A DNA stretch of 39,372 nucleotides, taken from positions 1-39,372 of the IMG/VR virus record IMGVR_UViG_3300017987_000183. One strand, given 5' to 3'. Source of the stretch: a virus. Below the pieces are notes generated by a model. The model searched no databases. It had not been told where the DNA came from and saw nothing but the letters and a program-made list of their open reading frames with translations. The first letter of the stretch is position 1, and each line of letters begins with the position of its first letter. Below are positions 31,880 through 39,372 of this stretch, piece by piece. The translations under genes and the position numbers were made by a program.

Positions 31880-32389
31880 ATGAAGGACACACCAGTTACA
31901 GCGATTGACCCTGATGCTCTGGATGTGGAGTGGCTGGAACACGCGAACACCACACTGGAGGCATGTGAAGCCTTGGCTGATGCGCGGTACGAACGTGATA
32001 TGGTCAAGGTGACGTTGGATGAGTTCCGCGCTGACATGGACGAACAGCTGCGCTCCAGGATGGAGAAGCCAACGGATACGGCCGTGCGCCGGGCACGTGA
32101 GCGTGACCCTATACATCGCAAGTGGGTGCACGCGCTAGTGAAAGCGGAACGCAGAGTTGGCCGCATGGAAGCATTCGTGAAAGCATTGGACAGACGGTGC
32201 ACCGCACTGGAGAACCTGTCTCGCTTGCATGGGACACAGTACTTCGCTGGGCCATCGGCGCCACGTGACCTCGGCGCTGAACATAAAGGCATGGGTGAGG
32301 TCATGCGAAACAGAGTAAGGGAGAAGATACGACGTGAGATACAGGTAAAGAAGCCGGTCGGTAAGCAACGCTCACGGCGGACGAGGTGA
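31880..32389 (+). CDS. Coiled-coil hypothetical protein
   Basis: ATG 31880 follows AGGAAGGAG. The 169-residue product is nearly all helix, with heptad-like stretches (NTTLEACEALADARYERDMVKVTLDEFRADMDEQL and AERRVGRMEAFVKALDRRCTALENLSRL) and the element MEKPTDTAVRRARERDP. The end is basic. Similar helical proteins are common beside phage replication genes with no assigned role. A clamp-loader partner or recombination mediator is conceivable but unsupported. Confidence 0.6.
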   Translation: MKDTPVTAIDPDALDVEWLEHANTTLEACEALADARYERDMVKVTLDEFRADMDEQLRSRMEKPTDTAVRRARERDPIHRKWVHALVKAERRVGRMEAFVKALDRRCTALENLSRLHGTQYFAGPSAPRDLGAEHKGMGEVMRNRVREKIRREIQVKKPVGKQRSRRTR

Positions 32390-32393
32390 GCCA

Positions 32394-32546
32394 ATGAACA
32401 AAGTAACAGTAGTGGTAATCGTCCTAGTTACACTGTTCCTGCTTGCGCCGGTGTGGTTCTACCTGATAGCAAAGGTAGTTGCTGCCGGCGCAGCGCGTGG
32501 ATGGTGGCTGGGACAGAGGAAGGAGAAGAGCGATGTTCAAGATTGA
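32394..32546 (+). CDS. Small membrane protein (50 aa)
   Basis: ATG 32394 lies shortly after the previous stop. The sequence MNKVTVVVIVLVTLFLLAPVWFYLIAKVV is one strong transmembrane helix with a short basic cytosolic tail (RGWWLGQRKEKSDVQD). The end overlaps the next gene by 14 nt. It could be a small early membrane protein; no family is recognised. Confidence 0.6.
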   Translation: MNKVTVVVIVLVTLFLLAPVWFYLIAKVVAAGAARGWWLGQRKEKSDVQD

Positions 32547-32799
32547 CATGCTCAGCAAAGTTGAAGACAGCGTGACGGGATTCAAAGGCACAGTCACTGG
32601 CAGGACGGAGTACGTAACCGGGTGCCGCCAGTACTTGGTACAATCAAAGATGAAGAAAGGAGAGAACAAGTACCCGGATGCACGTTGGATTGACGAGGAC
32701 CGGCTCGTCGTGAAGGGTAAGCCGGAAGTAGTGGAGACCACAACGAAGAAGGGTAAACCGAAGGGCGGTCCGCAGCAGTTTGCGGCACCCGTAAAGTAA
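32533..32799 (+). CDS. Small SH3-like phage protein
   Basis: ATG 32533 has AGGAAGGAG about 8 nt upstream. The core VEDSVTGFKGTVTGRTEYVTGCRQYLVQ is a familiar phage pattern: a V-x-G-F-x-G small beta barrel with a GRTEY-x-TGC loop. It is followed by DARWIDEDRLVV and a Lys/Gly/Pro tail. Such proteins are common next to phage SSB or recombination genes; their role is unknown. Confidence 0.7.
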   Translation: MFKIDMLSKVEDSVTGFKGTVTGRTEYVTGCRQYLVQSKMKKGENKYPDARWIDEDRLVVKGKPEVVETTTKKGKPKGGPQQFAAPVK

Positions 32800-32811
32800 G
32801 GAGGAGTTAGT

Positions 32812-34119
<1,308 letters not shown>

Positions 34120-34143
34120 ACTCACCTCACAGTAAGTAGGAGC

Positions 34144-34176
34144 TAGCGCCGGGTGACCATGTGTTGCCCGGCGCTA
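34144..34176 (+). terminator. Strong stem-loop after the SSB gene
   Basis: TAGCGCCGGG (34144-34153) pairs perfectly with CCCGGCGCTA (34167-34176) around a 13-nt loop. No T run follows (CTTCACTC), so it may be a partial terminator, an mRNA-protecting or RNase-processing hairpin, or an operator. It sits between SSB and the RecA-like gene. Confidence 0.5.
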
Positions 34177-34195
34177 CTTCACTCAGGAGAATTCT

Positions 34196-35278
34196 ATGCC
34201 ACGGACAAAGCACAAGGGACAGCCTGACGTCTTACAGAGCAGTGCACTTCCCGTAGCCACCGGTAAGTTGGTTCCCACCGGCTCCACGCTTTTCAACCTT
34301 GCTTGCTCGGATAATCCGTTTGGTGCCTTCGCTCTCGGCACAATCAACAATGTAATCGGTGACAGTAGCAGCGGTAAGACAATACTGGCACTGTCTGTAT
34401 TTGCAGAGATGTCCCGTATCAAACGGTTCCACGACTATCGCTGCATCTACGACGACGCGGAGCAGGCCAACCAGTTCGATGTAAGGTATCTGTTTGGTGA
34501 ACGCTGTGCCCACCGCATTGAACCACCGAGCGTTGACAAGGACGGCTACTCGTCTCACAGCGACACGATGCAGGACTTCCACTACCACGTACTGGATGCC
34601 GTTGAGCAGGGTGACCCATTCGTCTACATCCTAGACAGTCTGGATGCACTGGACGACACTGCTGACCAAGAGAAAGTGGAAGTCCAACGCAAGGCACACA
34701 AGAAAGGTGAGGACAGTTCCGGCACGTACGGCATGTCCAAAGCCAAGAACGCGTCGTGGATTCTCCGCAACCTGAAAGCCAAGATCAAGAAGACGTCTAG
34801 TATGCTTGTGGTTATCAGTCAAACACGCACGAACATCAGTCCGGGTAGCTTTGTTCCCAAGACACGCTCCGGCGGCAAGGCACTCAAGTTCTACTCCACG
34901 CATGAGCTATGGACTGCCGTACGTGGACAGATATCTCGTCAGGTTCACGGGAAGAGCCGACAGGTCGGCGTGGAAGTGCGCGTCAAGTGGACGAAGAACA
35001 AGCTGATTGGAAAGACACGCACAGTGGACTTCCCCGTCTACTACGACTACGGTATCGACGACATTGGCTCATGCGTAGACTGGCTGGTAAGGGAGGGTGT
35101 ATGGATCAAGCGAAAGCAGACCGTGATTGCGCGAGGACTCGGGATCAAAGGGACGAAGGACAAACTGATTCGACTCGTGGAAGAACGCGGACTGGAGCGC
35201 GAGCTACAGAAAGTGACCGGTCGCGCTTGGCTCAAGATTGAAGAGCAGTGCAAACTGCACAGGAAAAGGAGATACTGA
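34196..35278 (+). CDS. RecA/UvsX-like recombinase
   Basis: Walker A is NNVIGDSSSGKTILAL near residue 55. The second part has DPFVYILDSLDAL (Walker B) near residue 140, VVISQTRTNI near 200 and RSGGKALKFYSTHELWT, matching the UvsX/RecA core with the L1-L2 region between them. The 360-residue length fits phage recombinases. It forms filaments on SSB-coated single strands for repair and replication restart. ATG 34196 (AGGAG upstream) gives MPRTKHKGQ. The chain ends with a Lys/Arg-rich helical piece (KDKLIRLVEERGLERELQKV) resembling a SAP- or Rho-N-type DNA-binding motif. Confidence 0.87.
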   Translation: MPRTKHKGQPDVLQSSALPVATGKLVPTGSTLFNLACSDNPFGAFALGTINNVIGDSSSGKTILALSVFAEMSRIKRFHDYRCIYDDAEQANQFDVRYLFGERCAHRIEPPSVDKDGYSSHSDTMQDFHYHVLDAVEQGDPFVYILDSLDALDDTADQEKVEVQRKAHKKGEDSSGTYGMSKAKNASWILRNLKAKIKKTSSMLVVISQTRTNISPGSFVPKTRSGGKALKFYSTHELWTAVRGQISRQVHGKSRQVGVEVRVKWTKNKLIGKTRTVDFPVYYDYGIDDIGSCVDWLVREGVWIKRKQTVIARGLGIKGTKDKLIRLVEERGLERELQKVTGRAWLKIEEQCKLHRKRRY

Positions 35279-35279
35279 A

Positions 35280-35648
35280 GTGAGAACGACACTGAACCCG
35301 GACGTGTTCCAAGTCATGTACACGCAGGAGCGCGGTGAGCGACCACTCACGGAGTTGGTGCCCCTCGGGCGTACCCTTTACTTTGTGAAGGAACCAGACG
35401 GCGCATGGGTACCCTACGGCTTCGATAATGAACCGCTGCCCGACGCTCGCCGTTTCATCGTGACAGTGACACCAATACTGGAAGAGAAGAAGAAGGTGCG
35501 TTTGGGTAGATGTATAGTATGCCTCGGCTCATTCCCTTTACACAAACTATACGTGGTCAACTCCACGGGAGGTGCACTTGCGTATGAGTGTAAGCAGTGT
35601 CACCGGTACATGCCCGCACTTGGAGTTCCAGTAGACATTGAACCATGA
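35280..35648 (+). CDS. Small protein with zinc knuckles
   Basis: GTG 35280 follows AAAAGGAGATACTGAA; an in-frame start at 35238 lies inside the recombinase gene. The 122-residue product has a strand-rich start, then CIVCLGSFPLHKLYVVNSTGG and YECKQCHRY, two CxxC knuckles 28 residues apart that could bind zinc. It is coupled to the exonuclease gene by ATGA. The function is unknown. Confidence 0.65.
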   Translation: MRTTLNPDVFQVMYTQERGERPLTELVPLGRTLYFVKEPDGAWVPYGFDNEPLPDARRFIVTVTPILEEKKKVRLGRCIVCLGSFPLHKLYVVNSTGGALAYECKQCHRYMPALGVPVDIEP

Positions 35649-36577
35649 ACCTGTCTCCTACCATAGTGCTGGATTGTAACTACCTCGGCTATCAGGCAAT
35701 GTACACGATGCGCGACCTGAAGTTCGGGGATACACCTACGGGAGTGACGTACGGATTCCTCGCCCGGCTACTGTCGCTGGCGTGGATGTTCCGAACCAAC
35801 GACATCGTGTTCTGCTGGGACAGTAAGCACAGCATCCGCCGCAAGAAGCACGATTTCTACAAGCGACACCGGCGCACACGTGAGCTCACCAAAGCGGAGC
35901 GGATTGCTATGCAGCAGACGTACAAGCAGTTCAACACACTGCGTAGGGAGATACTGCCAGCCATTGGCTTCCGGAACGTATTCGTTCAACGCGGGTGTGA
36001 AGCTGACGACCTAATGGCTAAGCTAGTGGACAGCTGCCTTGGAGACTACATACTGGTATCATCCGACGAAGACCTGTACCAACTACTGCGTCCCTACGTG
36101 CGAATCTACAATCCGTCAGCCAAGCGCATGATCACAACACGGTCATTCAGGAAGAAGTATCACATCCGGCCGGAGCAGTGGCCGCTGGTCAAAGCAATCG
36201 CCGGTTGCAAGAGTGACGAAGTGCCCGGTGTCAACGGTGTCGGTGAAGTGTTTGCCTGTCGGTACATACGCGGACGCTTGGAACCCAAGTCCAAGGTAGT
36301 GCAGAAGCTGAGGACACGTGAGAGTGAGGACATCATTGAGCGCAACCTGTGGCTTGTGACGCTGCCGCTGCCGGCCACAAAGGCACTGGAACTGCAACGT
36401 AACGAATTTGACATGGACGGTCTTGTCTCTGTATGCACTGAGCTAGGAATGGCTTCTTTCCTAGACGAAGAGCGCATGGAGCAGTGGGACGGTATGTTCC
36501 ACGACAAGTTCAGTCCCGTAGGCATAGAAGTAAAACAACCAAGGAGGAAGCGATGGAAACGGTCACAACCTACATAG
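35645..36577 (+). CDS. 5'-3' exonuclease (FEN/T5 exonuclease family)
   Basis: It removes primers and flaps, the activity normally found at the N-terminus of bacterial Pol I. The start IVLDCNYLGYQAMY carries the first Asp. DIVFCWDSKHSIRRKKH follows near residue 60, then QRGCEADDLMAKLVD near 120 with EADD, and DYILVSSDEDLYQLL near 135 with the SSDxDL motif. KAIAGCKSDEVPGVNGVGEVFA near 185 is the helix-3-turn metal/DNA motif. The length (310 residues) is normal. The last 25 nt overlap the resolvase gene. Confidence 0.9.
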   Translation: MNLSPTIVLDCNYLGYQAMYTMRDLKFGDTPTGVTYGFLARLLSLAWMFRTNDIVFCWDSKHSIRRKKHDFYKRHRRTRELTKAERIAMQQTYKQFNTLRREILPAIGFRNVFVQRGCEADDLMAKLVDSCLGDYILVSSDEDLYQLLRPYVRIYNPSAKRMITTRSFRKKYHIRPEQWPLVKAIAGCKSDEVPGVNGVGEVFACRYIRGRLEPKSKVVQKLRTRESEDIIERNLWLVTLPLPATKALELQRNEFDMDGLVSVCTELGMASFLDEERMEQWDGMFHDKFSPVGIEVKQPRRKRWKRSQPT

Positions 36578-37053
36578 GCATTGACAATGGTGTAAGTGGC
36601 AGCATTGCCATACTGCCGTCGAACGGGAGGACTGTCTTTGCACCCATGCCTACAAAGCGAGAGCAGAATTATACCAAGCGCAAGGACAACATCACACGTA
36701 TCGACCACGAGGAGTTCTACTCACTGATAAGTGAATGCAATCCTACGCGCACGCGTGTATTCGTGGAGCGACCGATGGTGAATCCCGGCCGATTCAAAGC
36801 AACCCGGTCAGCTCTGCGCGCATTGGAAGCTGTGCTGGTAGTGCTGGAGGAAGTGGGTCTGTCTGTTCAGTACATGGACTCCCGGCAATGGCAGTCCGCT
36901 CTACTGCCGAAGGGATGTAAGGGTGCTGAGCTGAAGCGAAAGAGCCGGGACATCGGCTGTCGTCTGTTTCCGCACTTCCGTAAGCTGATACAGAAGCACA
37001 AGGACGCGGACAGTCTGTTGATCGCAGAGTACGCAAGGAGGAACGCACTGTGA
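36553..37053 (+). CDS. RuvC-like Holliday-junction resolvase
   Basis: ATG 36553 follows AAGGAGGAAGCG; the upstream in-frame start is rejected because it has no ribosome site. The RNase H fold is shown by TTYIGIDNGVSGSIAIL (first Asp), RVFVERPMVNPG (Glu) and the C-terminal KHKDADSLLIAEYARR (two Asp). A middle TRSALRALEAVLVVLEEVGL helix followed by VQYMDSRQWQSALLPKG is typical for phage RuvC-like proteins. It cuts four-way junctions and branched DNA before packaging. The length (166 residues) is normal. Confidence 0.87.
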   Translation: METVTTYIGIDNGVSGSIAILPSNGRTVFAPMPTKREQNYTKRKDNITRIDHEEFYSLISECNPTRTRVFVERPMVNPGRFKATRSALRALEAVLVVLEEVGLSVQYMDSRQWQSALLPKGCKGAELKRKSRDIGCRLFPHFRKLIQKHKDADSLLIAEYARRNAL

Positions 37054-37469
37054 GTGTTAGACAGAGACTACCAGCTACAAGGCATAGCCTGACGCACAAG
37101 GCAAGGATCATAGTGGACCCGGACAATCGCAGTGAGGATGTACGCTTGTACATCACTGCTGGATGGGATGCACAGAACATACTACGGGAGTTCTTCCTGG
37201 AAGGTGAACTGGACATCGTCCGTGCATACGACGACTGGGCAATCTCATGCAGCATATTATTGCAGTCGCTGTGGACTTCAGATGACTTAGTCCTCAAGTT
37301 CATCGGAACTAACCGTCCTCCTCACGGTAAGTGCGTTGTAGATGAACATCAGGGAGACACACGCATACGCAGCTGCCTGAGTATACCGGACTACACTGTC
37401 CGCTGGCTTGGCTTGCGCTTCGGTAGCAATTCATTGAAGGAACGGCTGGTGTTGGAAAGGAGACTGTGA
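37050..37469 (+). CDS. TSCPD-domain-like protein
   Basis: It starts with GTG at 37050 in a GTGA overlap. The sequence RQRLPATRHSLTHKARI, then DVRLYITAGWDAQNILREFFLEGELDIVRAYDDWAISCSILLQ, resembles the TSCPD unit found at the end of some ribonucleotide reductases and as free phage proteins. These have a strand with T-x-G, an E-F-F strand, and a final helix D-x-A-x-S-x-LLQ. The hallmark Cys-Pro-Asp is not present. Free TSCPD proteins have no proven role. Confidence 0.65.
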   Translation: MSVRQRLPATRHSLTHKARIIVDPDNRSEDVRLYITAGWDAQNILREFFLEGELDIVRAYDDWAISCSILLQSLWTSDDLVLKFIGTNRPPHGKCVVDEHQGDTRIRSCLSIPDYTVRWLGLRFGSNSLKERLVLERRL

Positions 37470-37473
37470 ACCA

Positions 37474-37590
37474 ATGAATGGACTGCTTGTCTTGTTGGTG
37501 GTGCTGGTAACTTACTTCGGCATAGTAATCCTCATACGGATGAAGCACATCGTGGATTGCCTCATCGCAATATACAGGAAGCTGCAGTGA
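37474..37590 (+). CDS. Tiny membrane protein (38 aa)
   Basis: ATG 37474 lies 5 nt after the previous stop with AAAGGAG upstream. MNGLLVLLVVLVTYFGIVILI is a single transmembrane helix; the rest is a short basic tail. The stop overlaps the GTG of the Rad50-like gene. The function is unknown. Confidence 0.55.
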   Translation: MNGLLVLLVVLVTYFGIVILIRMKHIVDCLIAIYRKLQ

Positions 37591-38510
37591 GCCTGAACCA
37601 ACTACGTATACAGAACATCCAGTCTCACAAGGACACCACGCTGGAGCTCTCTCCGGGAGTGAACGCTATCCTTGGCGTAACGGACAGCGGAAAGTCCGGT
37701 ATCCTACGTGGTGTGCGCTGGTGGCTGTTCAACACTGGAACGGGTCTGCACTCTCACTGGGGAGGGGAACACCGGGTCACCGGTGAGTTTGACGACGGAA
37801 CCCGCGTGGCGCGCTTGCAGTTCAAAGGTAAGAACGGCTACCGGCTCAGACTTAGCGATGAGGAACTCGAGTTCAAGAAGGTGCGCAGCGACGTGCCGGC
37901 TGAAATACAGAAGGCACTCAGCATCGGCACTATCAACTGGCAGAATCAACACGACCCCACCTTCCTGTTCTCGGAGAGTCCTCCGGCCGTCGCGAGACGG
38001 CTGAATCGTTTGGCGAATCTGGAAGTCATCGACAAAGCCTATCGGTTCTTCAACTCAGCGAAGACACGTGCCTCCCGCGAGTTGGCCGTAGAAGAGTCTC
38101 GGCTGAAAGAACTGCAAGCGGAGGAAGCCGGTTACACGTATCTCGGTGAAGCCGAAGCGTTGCTTGACACTGCGGAACGCGCAGCGCGTAAGCTGGGCAA
38201 GGCTAACCGCAAACTCGCGTCGTTGGATAAGTGCGTGTCTGTGCTGAGGGAGTGGACACGTGTACGCGCAAAGAAAGACACGCTGGAAGAGGCACACGAA
38301 AAGCTGCAGGAGTTGGAAGCAGCGCAACAGGTTTTGAAGTATGTATCTGCGGAGCAGCGCCGGGTTCTACTGGTCGGCCAGACTCTGGCTACTCAGCTGC
38401 GGACGTTGAAGAACGCTCGTGCACAAACTGAGCGGCACGAAACAGAGTACTCCCGATTGGTTCCCGAGCGCTGCCCGCTTTGTGAACAACCGTGGCCAAA
38501 GGAGAAGTAG
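37587..38510 (+). CDS. Short Rad50/SbcC-like ATPase ending at the zinc hook
   Basis: GTG 37587 follows AGGAAG and a TGA overlap. LNQLRIQNIQSHKDTTLELSPGVNAIL leads into Walker A (GVTDSGKSGILRG), then QHDPTFLFSESPPAVARRLNRL, the Q-loop region. A coiled coil follows (about residues 170-290), then CPLCEQPW, the zinc hook. The chain ends six residues later. A full SbcC/Rad50 would return along a second coiled coil to the signature motif, Walker B and D-loop, which are absent here. It may act as a half-molecule, be completed by an unseen gene, or be truncated. The Mre11-like partner begins at 39298. Confidence 0.8.
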   Translation: MSLNQLRIQNIQSHKDTTLELSPGVNAILGVTDSGKSGILRGVRWWLFNTGTGLHSHWGGEHRVTGEFDDGTRVARLQFKGKNGYRLRLSDEELEFKKVRSDVPAEIQKALSIGTINWQNQHDPTFLFSESPPAVARRLNRLANLEVIDKAYRFFNSAKTRASRELAVEESRLKELQAEEAGYTYLGEAEALLDTAERAARKLGKANRKLASLDKCVSVLREWTRVRAKKDTLEEAHEKLQELEAAQQVLKYVSAEQRRVLLVGQTLATQLRTLKNARAQTERHETEYSRLVPERCPLCEQPWPKEK

Positions 38511-38512
38511 AA

Positions 38513-38704
38513 GTGAAGACACCGGAAGAGAAGAAGGCAGCAAGACGCGTGGAAGTGCGGATGATCATAGCGTTCCTAGTGTTCGGCGTGGCGTCCGCTT
38601 GGTTTGGTCTCTCCACTGAGAGAGACAGATACGTGTGGATTGGTATACTGCTGATCCTGACGTTTCTTGGTGGAGTAGGTGACTTGGTGAAACGTGAACC
38701 CTAG
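38513..38704 (+). CDS. Two-helix membrane protein (63 aa)
   Basis: GTG 38513 has AAAGGAG about 8 nt upstream; an earlier GTG at 38492 overlaps this site. The hydrophobic segments are MIIAFLVFGVASAWFGL and YVWIGILLILTFLGGVGDL, with short charged ends. A holin-like or accessory membrane role is possible but no lysis gene is nearby. Confidence 0.6.
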   Translation: MKTPEEKKAARRVEVRMIIAFLVFGVASAWFGLSTERDRYVWIGILLILTFLGGVGDLVKREP

Positions 38705-38742
38705 CTCCGAGCAAAGCGAGGTAGTTGTGAAACGATTTTGTT
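38705..38742 (+). repeat. Repeat copy 1 (CTCCGAGC...GTTGTGAAACG)
   Basis: This segment recurs at 39016-39052 with about 33 of 37 bases identical. It includes a GAGG ribosome-site-like core and GTG-AAA-CGA-TTT. Here an extra T leads to a stop after five codons (VKRFC), so only a minute peptide could be made. It precedes the gene at 38764. Confidence 0.65.
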
Positions 38743-38763
38743 GAATGCTGATTGGAGGACAAC

Positions 38764-38991
38764 GTGAGACATCTGAAAATGACACTGAAAGTTGAACTGA
38801 TGGCGGGGACGGATATACGGGACGCCTGCTGCGACATCTGCGAGATGGCGAACCGCGTGGGTTGCCTAGTGGAGGCGGATTGCAACGGCGTGAAGCTATG
38901 GGCGTATGAGGGCGACAACCCGCTGAAGCTAATGGACGCCTATCACGCGGAACTGAAGACAACGCATAGGGTGAAGATCGCAAAATGCTGA
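38764..38991 (+). CDS. Small hypothetical protein (75 aa)
   Basis: GTG 38764 is 5 nt after GGAGG (TTGGAGGACAAC), so it is preferred to the TTG at 38752. The product has a strand (LKMTLKVELMAG), a Cys-containing helix (DIRDACCDICEMANRVGCLVEADCNG) and a GVKLWAYEG strand. The two CxxC-like pairs and a strand-helix-strand order suggest a small domain, possibly metal binding. It resembles small phage proteins of unknown role. Confidence 0.65.
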   Translation: MRHLKMTLKVELMAGTDIRDACCDICEMANRVGCLVEADCNGVKLWAYEGDNPLKLMDAYHAELKTTHRVKIAKC

Positions 38992-39015
38992 GTACACCCA
39001 ACGCCGAAGTTCGCA

Positions 39016-39052
39016 CTCCGAGCGAAGAGAGGTAGTTGTGAAACGATTTGTT
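39016..39052 (+). repeat. Repeat copy 2
   Basis: This is the second copy of the 38705 element. Here GTG-AAA-CGA-TTT-GTT stays open and enters the 39038 frame. It overlaps the left arm of the 39050-39238 inverted repeat. Confidence 0.65.
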
Positions 39053-39301
39053 CGACATCCCGAACGTCTAGGCGAAGGCCGTGCGCAGGACTTGAACGGC
39101 CACTTGACGCAGATGGGCGAAGTGACTGCCCGACGGGGATTGAGGTCCGCGCTTCCGCTTGCGGTCGAACGCAAAGTATTGTGCATACAGCCGAGCGGCG
39201 GCACATCCGGCGCTGCCGTCCTCCTTGGGATGTCGAACGCACAGATCAGCGGCAGTAATCCGTCCGCTGAATCTGAATGTTCGACAGGAGGTGAGCGATG
39301 A
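39038..39301 (+). CDS. Doubtful hypothetical frame before the Mre11-like gene
   Basis: GTG 39038 has GAGAGG upstream inside the repeat, and the stop overlaps the next ATG as ATGA, both typical of this operon. But the product (VKRFVRHPERLGEGRAQ...) shows no clear hydrophobic core or family, and the same DNA folds into a long-range stem with inner hairpins. I cannot decide between a gene and a structured RNA. Confidence 0.35.
   Translation: MKRFVRHPERLGEGRAQDLNGHLTQMGEVTARRGLRSALPLAVERKVLCIQPSGGTSGAAVLLGMSNAQISGSNPSAESECSTGGER
39050..39238 (+). ncRNA. Inverted-repeat-bounded segment, candidate structured RNA
   Basis: GTTCGACATCCC (39050-39061) is the exact reverse complement of GGGATGTCGAAC (39227-39238). 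Between them lie GGCCGT/ACGGCC, CACTT/AAGTG and GGCGGC/GCTGCC hairpins, giving a plausible multibranch fold. The alternative is a coding gene (39038) or two protein-binding half-sites. Confidence 0.4.
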
Positions 39302-39372
39302 AGCCTGACCTGATACTTACTGCTGACTGGCATCTGCGAGACGACGTTCCGCGTTGCCGCACGGACGACTTC
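39298..39372 (+). CDS. Mre11/SbcD-like nuclease (partial, runs off right edge)
   Basis: ATG 39298 follows AGGAGGTGAGCG. The 25 visible residues, starting MKPDLILTADWHLRDD, match the first metal-binding motif of calcineurin-like phosphoesterases (D-x-H) in the SbcD/gp47 form. Its partner would be the short Rad50-like protein at 37587. The rest is outside the window. Confidence 0.8.
   Translation, partial: MKPDLILTADWHLRDDVPRCRTDDF

Overview
The window is a 39.4 kb piece of a tailed double-stranded DNA phage genome (Caudoviricetes). It shows a terminase pair, a portal and a MuF-type head protein beside an almost complete phage replisome. Genes are packed end to end, mostly with ATGA or TGATG overlaps. 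There are no rRNA or tRNA genes, no insertion sequence and no integrase or lysogeny repressor, so a virulent lifestyle is likely but not proven. Moderately high GC and frequent GTG and TTG starts suggest a GC-rich bacterial host, which I cannot name.

Layout. Positions 1-6392 are read leftward as one packaging/head operon: small terminase, large terminase, five small proteins, portal, and a MuF head-morphogenesis protein that runs off the left edge. Positions 6393-7417 hold no convincing gene. They contain a strong sigma70-type promoter (TTTACA-17-TATAAT) firing rightward, and then about 790 nt of non-coding, hairpin-rich leader. From 7418 to the right edge everything is read rightward. First comes a block of small early genes (7.4-17.7 kb), many preceded by the same 13-nt start-associated motif AAAGGAGCACAGT. 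This block includes a DUF2786 protein, a pyrimidine-dimer-glycosylase-like protein, a ribbon-helix-helix protein, a sigma-region-2-like protein and an SNF2-type helicase. Then come primase, replication initiator with a palindrome-rich candidate origin inside the gene, a DnaB-type helicase, a histone-like protein, a probable sliding clamp, an island of two radical-SAM enzymes and two glycosyltransferases, a uracil-DNA glycosylase/exonuclease fusion, family A polymerase, clamp loader, SSB, RecA/UvsX-like recombinase, 5'-3' exonuclease, RuvC-like resolvase, a short Rad50/SbcC-like protein and the start of its Mre11/SbcD partner.

Most notable points. (1) Two intergenic elements (7688-7753 and 10283-10342) fold as type II hammerhead ribozymes. 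The first has every core nucleotide. The second shares the fold, with compensatory changes in stem I, but has a damaged core. (2) The radical-SAM/glycosyltransferase island (23.1-27.9 kb) sits directly before the UDG-exonuclease and polymerase genes and looks like a candidate nucleobase or DNA hypermodification cassette. (3) The family A polymerase is split, with its exonuclease domain fused to a 4Fe-4S-type uracil-DNA glycosylase. (4) Several unrelated proteins share an M(P)RTKH amino terminus, and two neighbouring island proteins share a KGIR[DE]FV carboxyl terminus. (5) The long leader at 6627-7417 and a 189-nt inverted-repeat-bounded segment at 39050-39238 are candidate structured RNAs.

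How the genes fit together: the rightward promoter would start the early operon, whose self-cleaving elements may cut the message between cistrons. A sigma-like protein and a small DNA-binding protein could then switch transcription toward the divergent head operon. The phage brings its own primase, helicase, polymerase, clamp, loader, SSB and recombination enzymes, so replication should depend little on the host. Family assignments come from reading motifs by eye, with no database search.
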